Origin: Symbiodinium natans
Taxonomy: Eukaryota; Sar; Dinophyceae; Suessiales; Symbiodiniaceae
Length of the DNA stretch: 64,000 bases
Assembly: GCA_905221605.1 (NCBI GenBank)
Contig: CAJNDS010001324.1
Coordinates: 254,001 to 318,000 of the forward strand
Direction: 5' to 3'
Positions 20,701-30,935 of the stretch are shown one piece after another (the first letter of the stretch is position 1; every line of letters starts with the position of its first letter). A program made the position numbers and the translations under genes. The notes beneath the pieces were generated by a model. The model was not told the origin of the DNA. It made no database searches and worked only from the letters and a program-made list of their open reading frames with translations.

Positions 20701-23700
20701 TGGTACTTACTGGCCACTTATGACTGTAGTTACAACTCAATTATAAGCACCTTGAGTGCCCTAATATTGTTCTAAGTACAGTTATCGGTACAGTGATAAT
20801 TGGCTAGGAAAAGGTACCATGAACCTCCAGGTACCCCTGGCATTGAGACCCTTCGAGCTGTGCTTGTACAGAAATGGCCCCCGCACACGAGGCTCTGATG
20901 GTGTTGGGAGGGGATTCATGCCATCTTCTGCGAACGCTCAGTTTGGGCGACGTCTTTTCGGTGCCTGCTTCTGGCACTTGTTCTCCTTCTTGCGATTTAG
21001 TTCAGGGTGTGCGTGTGAGCAAGCAGGACCCCGAGCTTGCTGTTAATCAATTTCGAGAAGTTCAATGCAGAAGCGGCGCTTCACGAGAAGGACTCGCTGT
21101 AGGTGTACGGGCAGGATACGTTGACCTTTAGGACACGTTGACCCTTTAGTGAATTTTAGTGCATACCGGCTCGTCGCACAGCTTGCAGAGTCTTCGAAGG
21201 CGCAAAGTCTTGGCAGAGTGCTCCAACCCTAAACCCCAAACCCCAAAAACCTAAACCCTAAACCCTAAACCCCAAAACCTAAACCCTAAACCCTAAACCC
21301 TCTGACCCCTCTTGACCCCTTCAAGGAGCTCGACGCCATCGAAGAGCGTGCGCAATTGAACAAGTCGGCGCCCAAGCTTTCCACCGATTCTGTGTGCAAC
21401 CCCTACACCCCCAAAGACCCTAAAAGGCCCTAAGAGGCCCTGAGGGCCCCAACCAAGGGCCCTGAAGGCCCTAAACGGGTCTAGACTTAGAATGCCTAAG
21501 GGCCCCCAAAGGAGGCCCGAAAGGCCCGAAGGGGCCCTAAACGAAGCCCCAAAAGAGCCCCTAAAGGCCCGAAACCCCCGCTGTCTGAAGCGGCACTGGC
21601 CCAGGCTTCAGCGCAAGATGAAGAGCACCCACCTGATCGACACTTGCTACAAGCTAGAGGGCCCTCGCCCTCCACTTGGGGCTTAGGGTTTAGAGGGTTT
21701 ACCGGGTTTACAGGGTTTAAGGGGTTTAAAGGGTTTATCGGTTTTTTGGGGTTTAGGGTTTACGGTTAAGAGTTCTTCCAAATTAGGGGTATCACAGGGG
21801 TTCCCATGAGAAGGATTAGGTCCACAATGGGCCATACCCAGAAAGGCCCCGTACACAGGCTTAGGGTACCACCAAAAACATGGACCATGGTTCAGAGAAC
21901 TGACCACAAAACACTAAACCCTGGGCCGTTACAAACATCCGGGGGGTTCTAAAACAGGGGGTGCCCGCTTTTTTGGGCGGATTCTTGGAAATCTGTTTAC
22001 CTGAAACCTTTATAAACTTTAAACTTTAAACCCTGAACCCTAAACCCTAAACCCTAAACCCTAAGCCCTAAGCCCCCTAAGCCCTAAGCCCTAAGCCCTA
22101 AAACCTAACCCTCACCCTAGAGCCTTATTTTTTGGGTGGGACTGCCAGAGAGCGAGCTGCTGCTCAGGAGCGCATGGCCAAGATCACCGAAGCCCTGGCT
22201 CTATTTGGGGGGGGGGGTGGGGGTAAACCCTAAACCCTAAACCCTAAACCCTAAACCCTAAACCCTAAACCCTAAACCCTAAACCCTAAACCCTAAACCC
22301 TAAACCTGGAGGGGGGTTTAGGGGTTTAGGGGTTTGGGGGCTTAGGGTTGAAGGGATGTTCCTGCTTGGGCTTTGGAGGAGCATCAAGATTCCCGTCCGC
22401 GTCTTGAGTCTTGTCGCCCTCTAGTGCCCCACAAGTGTGTGGCGAGCCACGCAGTCTCACGCCTTCCCTTGCATTCTGTGTCATAGTGCGGTGACATTTT
22501 TAAGGGTACTTAAACTCAAGAAGGAATATACATTTCAATTTTAAATACTAGAATATTAACTTTTTTAATATTATAAGATCATCCCAACCATGAACTTGCA
22601 TTGCTTGCCGCCCGGCCATGTCCGGGTTGTTCGGCTTCTCTTCTTGTGCAGCTCACGATGGCTCGGAAGGATGCCTGCACTTCACCTCGGCGCAATGGAC
22701 ATGTCTCATAGTGCTTAAACTCAATAAGGAATATGCATTTAAATTTGTAATATTAGAATATCAGTTTTTAATATTCTAATATTGTCTCGTCGTCCCTCCT
22801 CCACGCAACCCCCCCCCCCCCCCCCCGCAAGGGCTGAACCCAAGACCCCCCAGCCTAGAGAAGCTCTTACTCGGCAACTGGAACAGTGTGTGAGAGAGAG
22901 TGATGCAGGAGTTGCGGGGGTTTAGGGCTTCGAGATCGTAGCAGTACCGGCAGGCATCTAAATTCCCCCAAACCCTAAACCCTAAATCTCTATGCCTAGT
23001 AGGAGTAGGGAGCCAAAATGTCTTAGGACACCGTCGACGCCTCCAAGATGGTGCTCCTGCAAGGTGCGCTTGGCTGGGACAGCCAACTTTACACACTTTA
23101 CACCCCAAACCTTCTATACGAATAAATAAATAAACAAATAAATGCAGAAATATATAGATATAGATATAGATATAAATATAGATATAGCTCATAAATAATA
23201 GATAATAGATAATAGATAATAGATAATAGATAATGGATAATAGATAATAGATGATAGATGATAGATAATAGGTCATAGATAATAGATATAGATATAGTGT
23301 TATATAGACATTCTGCATTAGATGAAGATCAGCAGGTGTACGTATATGTGTATATACATACAGTATGCAATGAATTGTCCTGCTAATCCTTCAAATCCCA
23401 AGCCCTTGAACAAAACCAAAGCCAGTAAACTCGAAACCCTCGCAAGCCCCAGGACCCCATACTCTTCCCCCCAAAAAGCCCTAAGCCCTAAACCCTGAAC
23501 CTTAAACCCACGCCCCAAGCCCTTAAGCCTCAAGCACCTTTTCGAAGCTCCTGGCCAGAAGCCCTAATCCCCTACCACCCTAAACACCCTAAACCCCCTA
23601 AACACCGTAAACCCCAAACCCTAAACCCTAAACTCTGAACCCCACGCGCCACATCGAATAAGTTTGGGATGCGCTTGGCAGCCGTAAAGCCCTGAACCCT

Positions 23701-26700
23701 AAACCCCAAACCCCAAACCCTAAGCCCTAAACCCCTAACCCTGAACCCTAAACCCCAAACCCCAAACCCTATAGCCCAAAACCCCAAACCCTAGAGCGAG
23801 GCTTTAACTGGGAGAGCTGGCGCTCTGGGGGAGGAGACTGGTACAGCGTTCCTTTGCCTGCACCGCAGTGTGGGGTTTAGGGCTTGGGGGGTTTAGGGGG
23901 GTTCGTGCTTTGGAGTGAGAGGTTCACCGGGTCGCTTGCGTGGCTGTAAGTATATATATATATATGTATATAGATAGATAGTTAGATAGATGTGTTATGG
24001 GTTTTATGTTGTTGTTTTTTTGAGGGGGGGGGCTTAGGATTGTTGAGGGGCTTCATGGTTTGGTTTAGTGTAGGCAGGCCCTTCGGGCCTTTGGGGATTT
24101 TCGGGCTTCTGGGGCTGACATGGTTCTTCCCCCAGGTGATTGGAAAAAGGGTGCAGATGCTGCACGATATCGGCTTTACCGACCTCTGGCTACCGCCATG
24201 CTCGCAGTCTGTCGCTCCTCAGGCCTGGCACATGAAGAGCAGCGGAATAGAACGACTTGCAGGGTAACCCTTGGGATGTTCCCCCCTTCTGCTTACAGCC
24301 CTACCCCTTATGATAATCCCCATTAAAGGCTGTTCGTATAAGGGGGAACATCTAAAGAGCAACCCTAAACCCTGGACCCCATTCTTAAGACGTCTTAAGA
24401 GTCCTTCTGTTGTTTAGCAGCGCGCAAGCAAGCAAGCCTCTACCCTTTCCGAACCCTAAGCCCTAAGCCCTAAACCCCAAACCCCAAACCCTAAACCCTA
24501 AACCCTAAACCCGAAGCCCGAGGGCTACCTGCCCTCGCAGCTCTTCAACCTGGATGGGTCCAAGTATGGCTCCCAAACCGCGCTGGAGACGTTGCTGGAG
24601 AAGTGCCACAAGCTGGGCATGCGCGTGCTGGCGGATATCGTCATCAACCACAGGCCCGGGGTTCTATCGGGCTTAGGGCTTAGGGTTTAGGGCTTAGGGT
24701 TTAGGGTTTAGGGTTTAGGGTTTAGGGTTTAGGGTTTTGGGTTTCGGGATCGGCTGCGGGTCCCCTCAGTATCTGATGAGTTCTTGGGTAGGCGAATTCG
24801 GGAAATCAGGCACCTCAGATATCCCAAATCCAACCCCTTTGGGTTTAGGGTTTAGGGGTTAGGGTTTAGGTTTTAGGGCTGCTGCTTCCCTACCAAAGAA
24901 ACAGGCTGTACAGTACTCCATGTTCACAGTGCTGAAGCCGACCATTCCCAAACCCCAAACCAACTCCAAAACCCAAACCCCAAACTCTAAACCCCAAACC
25001 CCCAAACCCCAAACCCTAAACCCCAAACCCCAAACCCGATCAAACCCCAAACCCCAAACCCCAAACCCCAAACCCCAAAACCCCAAAACCCCAAAACCCC
25101 CAAACCCCAAACCCCAAACCCCAAACCCCAAACCCCAAACCCCAAAACCCCAAAACCCCAAAACCCCAAACCCCAAACCGAAACCCTAAACCGTAAACCC
25201 CAAACCCTAAACCCTAAACCCCAAACCCCAACCCCCAAACCCGAAAGCCTAAACCCTAAACATCTTGTGAAGCAGGTGCGGCGACAAGCAAGACAGCGCC
25301 GGCCGGTGGAACCAGTTCTCCAGTGGGATGACCACCAGGCCTTTGCTGATCTGTAGGGTAGGGTTTAGGGTTTAGGGTTTAGGGTTTAGGGTTTAGGGTT
25401 TAGGGTTTAGGGTTTAGGGTTTAGGGTTTACGGTTTACGGTTTAGGGTTTAGGGTTTAGGGTTGAGGGTTTAGGGTTTTGAGGGTTTAGGGTTCAGGGGT
25501 TTAGGGTTTAGGGTTTAGGGTTTAGGGTTTAGGGTGACTGCGAGTGCTTCATGGACACCGGGGTGTTCGCAGCAAGCTGCACAGCACTGCCACACGAGTT
25601 GCTTCCGAAGCAGGCGCAGCGTCGGCCCTGTAAAGCAGACCATGGAGCAGCCTTTGCCTTTGCCGGGTTTAGGGTTTAGGGTTTAGGGTTTAGGGTTTAG
25701 GGTTTAGGGTTTAGGGTTTAGGGGTTAGGGTTTGGGGTTTAGGGTTTAGGGTTTAGGGTGCACGGTTCGTTCCTAGACTGCTCTTGAACTACTCATCATG
25801 CTTGCTGGGCAGGGTAGGGCTGCGCCTTGTGTTTTTCTTTTTTGTTTTTGTTTTGTTGCAGGGTTTTTTGGCAGAGGCGAGGCATCTGAGAGGGAGCATC
25901 TGGGAAGATGCGCATCTGGAGACGGTCGGGCTGCTCTCTCTCTCTCTCTCTCTCTTTTTTTGGCTAAACGTTGCTGCCTTGACTTCTCTTTGTGTGTGGG
26001 CCCTCTAAACCCGAACCCCTAACCCCTAACCCCTAACCCCTAACCCCTAACCCCTAAACCCTAAGCCCTAAACCCTAAACCCTAAACCCTAAACCCTAAA
26101 CCCCTCTTTGGCCAGGCCGAGCTTTGAAGGCGTTGGTGATTGGGGCGGCTGGGCCGTCACCCTCGGGGACCAGTACTCCGATGGGAGTGGCCCCCCACAC
26201 TGCGCTAGTTTAGGGTTTAGGGTTTAGGGTTAGGGTTTAGGGTTTAGGGTTTAGGGTTTAGGGTTTAGGGTTTAGGGTTTAGGGTTTAGGGTTTAGGGTT
26301 TAGGGTTTAGGGTTTAGGGTTTAGGGTTTAGGGCATTGTGCCGTTGGTTCTGCTGAATGGTGAAGCATAGTACAGTGAGAAGTATAGTATAGTATAGTAG
26401 AGTAGAGTTTAGTACAGTATAGCATAGTACAGTATGGTATAGTATAGTCGTTTATAAAGAGAGTACAGTATTTTATGTTATATTGGGGCATGTTCCAGCT
26501 TGTCTGTACGGGTTCAGGGTTCAGTGCGTGAAGGGTGCTGCTGCGGAAGTTGTCCGCCACATTCAGGGCACAAGAGGAGCCACTGCGCCGATCTGCACAC
26601 CTTGGACCCTGAACCCCCTACAGCCCCTAAAGCCCCGAAGCCTAAACCCTAGCCCTAAACCCTAAACCCTAAACCCTAAACCCTAAACCCTAAACCCTAA

Positions 26701-28347
26701 ACCCTAAACCCTAGACCCTAGACCCTAAACCCTAAACCCTAAACCCTAAACCCCTAAACCCTAAACGCTAAACCCTAAACCCCATTGCCCGAGGAATGCA
26801 TGCGCCCGGCAAGTCCGATGGAAAGTTCGATGCCGCGCCGGACATCGACCACAGGAACCCCAAGGCCTTTTGCAGCCGTTACCGGGTACCAGCTAGGGTT
26901 TAGGGTGTTTAGGGTTAAGGGTTTAGGGGCTTTAGTTGCTTCAGGGTTTCGGGTCTGTGAAGGGGTATAAGACGGGTATAGTCCCTATATACCTAAGTAG
27001 CCCACATCTGTACCTTTCGGGGGTAGTGTGCATATAAGGGTTTAGTTTTTGTTTTCGGGTTTAGGGTTAGGGTACCAGAATCTAACACAATATTGTGCGA
27101 TATCAGCCGCCCAAGTGTGAGTGCCGTTCCTCTGCTTAGTTCCACCGCGGCTGTGTCGCCCTTTGACAGCGGCACCACGCAGCTGCGTATCGAGTGCTGC
27201 ACTACAACATGCAAAACATGCTGTGCCATAAAATCACCCCTAAACCCTAAACCTTAAACCGTAAACCCTGTCTGTATGTATGTATGTATGTATGTATGCA
27301 TGCATGCATGTATGTATGTATGTATGTATGTATGTGTGTGTGTGTGTCTGTATGTATGTATGTATGCATGCATGCATGCATGTATGTATGTATGTATGTA
27401 TGTATGTATGTATGTATGTATGTATGTATATATCTATATGTATATATATATAAATTCTAGAAAACATTTACAGTTTCGTAAAGCCGCCCTATGCCAGGTG
27501 CAGGACAGCATCAACATTTGGCTGCGATGGCTGCGTCTGCAGGCCACGCTGCACCCCGCTGAGATTGTTGCCGCTGTGCCCAAGCCCCAAGCCCCAAACC
27601 CCAAACCCTAAACCCTAAACCCTGAACCCCGAACCCCGAACCCCGAACCCTGAACCTGAACCCTGAACCCAACACATTGGCCAACCTCCGCTGAAGAAAG
27701 GCACAACTCTGCATGCCCAAACCTTCCTTATTCTCCCCCCCCGCCCGTATTCCTGTCCTTATATACTCCATTCAAGACATATGGGCTATTAGGCCTTATA
27801 ATCCCCATAATGAACCCTATAAAGGGCCTTTTCAGGGATTATAGGGTATATAGGCACCCAAGTTAATCCGGAAGCCGCCTTAAGACAGTTTAGACGTACC
27901 CTCCATCATCCTTGAGGCGCAATTGGAGGGATTATGCCTTCCCAAGAGATGGCCTTGGTTTAAAAACAGGTACCTCAAAGAATGAAGTACAAGGGGGGGA
28001 TTTGAACCTTAAACCCTACACCCTACACCCTACACCCTACACCCTAAACCCTAAACCCTAAACCCTAAACCCTAAACCCTAAACCCGAAAACCCTAAAAC
28101 CCTAAAACCCTAAACCCTAAACCCCATAGCAGGGGCATCTCTGCCAGGTGGGCTTTGATGGCTGGCGCTTCGACTTCGCCAAGGGCTACGGTGCTGAGTT
28201 TGTCGGCACCTAGGCTCGCAAGATCGTTGTTGTTCGGTGGTCTTCGTTCTCTGTACTTGTAATGGATGATAATAGGATATACATATGTATGTATATATAT
28301 ATATATTTACGCATTCTATATATATATATATGTATATATACCTACCT

Positions 28348-28382
<35 letters not shown>

Positions 28383-30817
28383 GAAACATATAGAAATATA
28401 TAGAAATATATAGAAATATATAGAAATATATAGAAATATATAGAAATATATAGAAACGTATGCTATATATTCATACATAGATAGCTATAGTATGCTTATA
28501 GTAGAAGAGTAGAAACATAGAACCAACTATAGTATAGCATGGTAGGTGTTTCGCGCGCGCGCGCGCGCGGGTGTGTGTGTGTGTGTGTGTGTTTGTTTTT
28601 TGGGCCTGCAATGGAGTGTGCTAAGCCCTAGACCTAAGTGCCCTAAATCCTAAACCCTAAACACAAAACCCTAAATTCTAAACCCTAAAACCCTAAACCC
28701 TAACCCCTAAACCCTAAACCTTAAACCCTAAACCCTAAACCCTAAATCCTAAACCCTAAATCCTAAACCCTAAACCCTAAACCCTAAACCCTAAACCCCA
28801 ACTCAGGGCAGTACTGCACCAAGAGCCACCCTGCTTGGGCCGTGGGCGAACTCTGGACCGACATGCACTACGACCACCATGGACTCTGCCCGCGCCTTAC
28901 AACGGGTTTAGGGTTGAGGGATTAGGCCGATCATGGGTTTAGGGTTTAGGGTTTAGGGTTTAGGGCTAGGGTTTAGGGTTTAGGGTTTAGGGGCTTGGGG
29001 TGGGCGACACAGAGGACCTGAAGCACCTGAGGCTACAACCAGGACAAGCATCGGCAAGCGCTGGTGGACTGGGTGAACGCCACGGGCAAGAACCTTGGAA
29101 ACGACATGAACCCTGAAGGGTTTATGGTTCATGTACCCTGAGTAGGAATTAGAGTTTTTGGGTCTAGGAACCCTGAAGGGTTTATGGTTCATGTACCCTT
29201 AGGTAGGAATTAGAGTTTTTGGGTCTCGGACCCCTTTGAAAGGGTTTATGGTTCCTATACCCTTAGTAGGAACTAGAGTATATAACAAACTATAAATAAA
29301 TAATCAATTACTTGATAAATTATTATTAATGAATTAACTATTAATCAATTATTAAGTAGAAATTAATTATTATTTATATTTAATTAACCCCAAGGAAGTC
29401 CATGGCCTTCGACTTCACGACGAAGGGCATCCTCCAGGAAGCATGCAGGCTCACACAGTTCTGGAGGCCGAGGGCTGCAATGAATCTGCACGGGGTAGGC
29501 CCTTAAGGGACAGCTTTCCGACATTTCCCTGAATTTGGGTTTAAGAGGATTGCGTTTTTAGGAATATTCTTCAGAGGGTTTGAATTGGCCAGCCTAGATG
29601 CCATATTGAATTATATGATCATATGTTCGAACAAGTATATTGGTCCACCTTCATGTTCTTGCATTGTGGATGTCTTTGCAAGACGGGGGCTGGCAGACAG
29701 GTTTCCTAAATTAGGGGTACCTTCTTGGGGTCCTTTTCTTTATAAGGGGAATCCTACCTTTTTTTGGGGGGTCTATATTTTTGGGGCCTTCTTATGTTCG
29801 TCAACCCCCAGGTTGCGCGACTGCAACGGAAAGCCGCCGGGCTTGATCGGCTGGCTCCCGCACCTTAGCGCGCAACTGGGGTTTAGGGTTTGGGGGTTTA
29901 GGATGTTCCCCCTTGTGCTGACTGTCCTTACGAGGGATTATACTTGGGGGTACTAGAATCCCGATTAAGGACTGTTAGTATAATCCCAAGTTTGGGGATT
30001 TAGGATCGGTATGTGGGCGGATGCCACCTGACCTAGACATCTTAGTAGTCCTAGCCAAGGGGATACGCTGTGACCTTCATTGACAACCACGACACGGGCA
30101 GCACCCAGCGACACTGGCCCTTTCCTGATGACAAGGCCTGGCAGCCTCTTCGATTTTCTAGAGCGGAGTGAGCTTGTGCCGCACTGCCTGTGAGGTGATG
30201 ATGGGCTACGCCTACATCCTGACCCACCCAGGACAGGGTCGACACATCGATTCGTGTTCGCGTCACTTCGGTGTTTGAACATCAGTTCCGGCTGAATCCC
30301 AATCCGCTCAAACATTTTCAGGAATCCCGTCAGTCTTCTGGGATCACATCATGGACTGGGGTGATGAGCATCGCAAGAAGGTTGCGGCCTTGCTCAAGGC
30401 CCGACGTGATTCAGGCCGGGCATGATGTGTGTGAGCATACCCTTCGTGTGGAAGTCCAGGAGCTGTCAGCTTCTGTATGCTGGATCTCGTAAGGCATCCC
30501 GGTGGATGCTCCGGTCAACATTCAGTGTGCCGACGATACCCTGTACTTGGCCGAGATCGGCCAGCCACCAGCGCTGCGGGTTGCGCTTGGCCCACGTCCT
30601 GCTGGGCAGCCAGACATGCCCCTTGGAAGAAAACAATAGCCTTCCTAGAGAGTAAGCCTTGGAAGCCCACACCTCCCCAGTTGCGCGTGCTCACGCACGC
30701 AGTGGCTTTGGGAGGAACTACTGGTCCCACGGCCCGAACGGCCACGGCTACCGCGTTTGGGTGAAGCGCACCGCTGCTCCACAGGCAACTGCAGCGCTCT
30801 TGTTGTGCAAGGCTTAA
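17780..30817 (+). CDS. Alpha-amylase: N-terminal CBM20 starch-binding domain + GH13 (plant-type) catalytic domain
   Basis: Hydrolyses alpha-1,4 bonds of starch. Exons: 17780-17834, 18110-18168, 18468-18544, 18957-19029, 21326-21369, 21605-21652, 22149-22191, 23027-23063, 23801-23847, 24136-24222, 24523-24653, 25276-25338, 26116-26189, 26794-26864, 27498-27542, 28148-28205, 28807-28881, 29032-29107, 29395-29466, 29812-29859, 30060-30135, 30195-30231, 30322-30414, 30494 to about 30590, and about 30715-30817. Phases agree at all joins but the last, whose exact sites are unclear. Product about 560 aa. CBM20 is residues about 5-95 ([29 protein letters not shown]), then a charged linker. The GH13 part runs from GFNWESW through ADIVINH; nucleophile Asp in [12 protein letters not shown], acid/base Glu in AVGELWT, third Asp in FIDNHDTGS. 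Closest in pattern to cereal alpha-amylases. No signal peptide, which fits cytosolic starch of dinoflagellates. Confidence 0.92.
17883..18090. repeat. CCCCAAA array in amylase intron 1
   Basis: About 18 near-identical CCCCAAA units, then slightly degenerate CCCCACC/CCCCAAA and CCCTAAA units, directly before exon 2. Same variant as at 4577 and 24950 although those lie in other introns. Confidence 0.92.
18222..19312. repeat. Telomere-like arrays in the CBM20-coding part
   Basis: TTTAGGG at 18222-18280, an AACCCTT variant run at 18385-18455 (TTAACCC units), degenerate GGGGTTTAG at 18555-18645, CCCTAAA/CCCGAAA at 19068-19172 and TTTAGGG at 19247-19312. Confidence 0.88.
19440..19725. repeat. AT-rich microsatellite cluster (ATT)n flanked by (AT)n
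   Basis: A short (AT)n at 19447-19462, then about 155 bp of (TTA/TTG/TGA)n trinucleotides (19486-19650) and another (TA)n/(TATG)n stretch at 19671-19725. It lies in the long intron between amylase exons 4 and 5. Confidence 0.92.
19730..21320. other. Remainder of amylase intron 4, mostly unique sequence
   Basis: Apart from the inverted-repeat element at 20689-20838, its partial copy at 20487-20580 and a short CCCTAAA block at 21226-21300, this 1.6 kb is non-repetitive. Short frames exist on both strands without recognisable content. The flanking exons join in frame across it (LLQ to [10 protein letters not shown]). Confidence 0.5.
20689..20838. mobile_element. About 150-bp MITE-like element with 19-20-bp terminal inverted repeats
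   Basis: Left end tacttggaggttcatggtac, right end gtaccatgaacctccaggta: the ends are inverse complements with one mismatch. A second left end (gttacttggaggttcatggt) starts at 20487 and shares internal motifs (cccactta, agtgccctag, tatcagtaccg), so that stretch is a truncated or nested sister copy. No coding capacity. A GTAC/TA-type target duplication is possible but ambiguous. Confidence 0.75.
21683..22320. repeat. Degenerate and clean telomere-like arrays around amylase exon 7
   Basis: GGGTTTA-like runs at 21683-21770, CCCTAAA/CCCTAAG at 22015-22110, clean CCCTAAA at 22225-22306 preceded by a G run at 22206-22222. Confidence 0.85.
22495..22790. repeat. Pair of AT-rich direct repeats
   Basis: The segments 22500-22577 and 22704-22784 share taaactcaa, aaggaatat, cattt, attagaatat and tttttaatatt in the same order. 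They are separated by about 125 bp of GC-rich sequence and lie in amylase intron 7. Their terminal taatattctaatatt and aatattaac motifs could form hairpins. A C run follows at 22809-22827. Confidence 0.6.
23120..23300. repeat. (GATA)/(AGATAAT) microsatellite
   Basis: aataaataaacaaataaat, then (GATATA)n and about 14 units of agataat/agatgat, between the two amylase exons that encode KMVLLQ and GFNWESW. Confidence 0.9.
23579..23790. repeat. Degenerate CCCTAAA/CCCCAAA array
   Basis: Mixed CCCTAAA, CCCCAAA, CCTAAACA and CCCTGAA units, interrupted by about 60 bp of unique sequence at 23640-23690; directly before the exon at 23801. Confidence 0.85.
24273..24352. mobile_element. Short palindromic intron element, copy 6
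   Basis: gggatgttccccccttctgc at the left and ttcgtataagggggaacatc at the right, 80 bp in total, with the internal cttatgataatccccattaa. It lies about 50 bp after amylase exon 10 (24136-24222). Confidence 0.68.
24460..25535. repeat. Telomere-like arrays in GH13 introns, first group
   Basis: CCCTAAA at 24457-24512; TTTAGGG at 24669-24750; TTTAGGG at 24841-24877; a long CCCCAAA/CCCCAAAA array at 24951-25180 with CCCTAAA to 25260; TTTAGGG at 25359-25535. The CCCCAAA array includes 8-mer CCCCAAAA units. Confidence 0.9.
25666..26333. repeat. Telomere-like arrays in GH13 introns, second group
   Basis: TTTAGGG at 25666-25762, (CT)10 at 25937-25956, CCCCTAA 7-mers at 26014-26057 passing into CCCTAAA to 26105, and a clean TTTAGGG array of about 17 units at 26209-26333 that starts 20 bp after the exon ending at 26189. 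A tagtacagtatagt-type repeat follows at 26370-26470. Confidence 0.9.
26643..26785. repeat. CCCTAAA array
   Basis: About 19 units with few variants (CCCTAGA, CCCCTAAA), ending a few bases before the amylase exon at 26794. Confidence 0.9.
27270..27452. repeat. (TGTA)n/(TGCA)n microsatellite
   Basis: Tetranucleotide (TATG)n with internal (CATG)3-4 blocks, (TG)n and a final (TA)n, about 180 bp, in an amylase intron. Frames across it (MYVCMYVC-like) are repeat artefacts. Confidence 0.93.
27595..28128. repeat. Telomere-like arrays on both sides of a palindromic segment
   Basis: CCCTAAA/CCCTGAA/CCCCGAA at 27595-27670 and CCCTACA/CCCTAAA at 28010-28128. Between them, 27750-27870 contains an imperfect palindrome (ccttataatccccataatg and tcagggattatagggtatat) related in style to the GATGTTCCCC elements. 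Confidence 0.75.
28266..28600. repeat. Cluster of AT, 10-mer, CG and GT microsatellites
   Basis: (TA)n-rich 28268-28345, (CA)n 28348-28366, eight copies of the 10-mer tatagaaata at 28380-28457, (CG)8 at 28553-28568 immediately followed by (GT)n to 28592. The alternating purine-pyrimidine CG/GT block is a classical Z-DNA-prone sequence. Confidence 0.92.
28625..28995. repeat. CCCTAAA array before and TTTAGGG array after amylase exon 17
   Basis: CCCTAAA with CCCTAAAT variants at 28640-28800, ending six bases before the exon at 28807; TTTAGGG at 28904-28993 after it. The two arrays are inverted relative to each other around a 75-nt exon. Confidence 0.9.
29108..29280. repeat. Minisatellite, three about 62-bp units, starting at an intron donor
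   Basis: Three units of gaaccctgaagggtttatgg...ttttgggtct beginning at 29107, 29169 and 29231, the third more diverged. The first unit begins exactly at the inferred GA donor of the intron after the amylase exon ending at 29107. An AT-rich stretch (29280-29385) follows. Confidence 0.8.
29901..29987. mobile_element. Short palindromic intron element, copy 7
   Basis: Left end ggatgttcccccttgtgctg, right part gattaaggactgttagtata, between amylase exons 29812-29859 and 30060-30135. The last bases (atccc) replace the expected gggggaacatcc. Confidence 0.58.
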
Positions 30818-30935
30818 CGGATAGTCAAGGGTTCGAGCTCTTGCACGTGCTGTGTTATGACGTGCTGTCAATCCTGCGCAGCCGTGTGGCACAACCTGTC
30901 ATGCTGTGTGCTGTGTGAAGATTGAAAACAAAACT

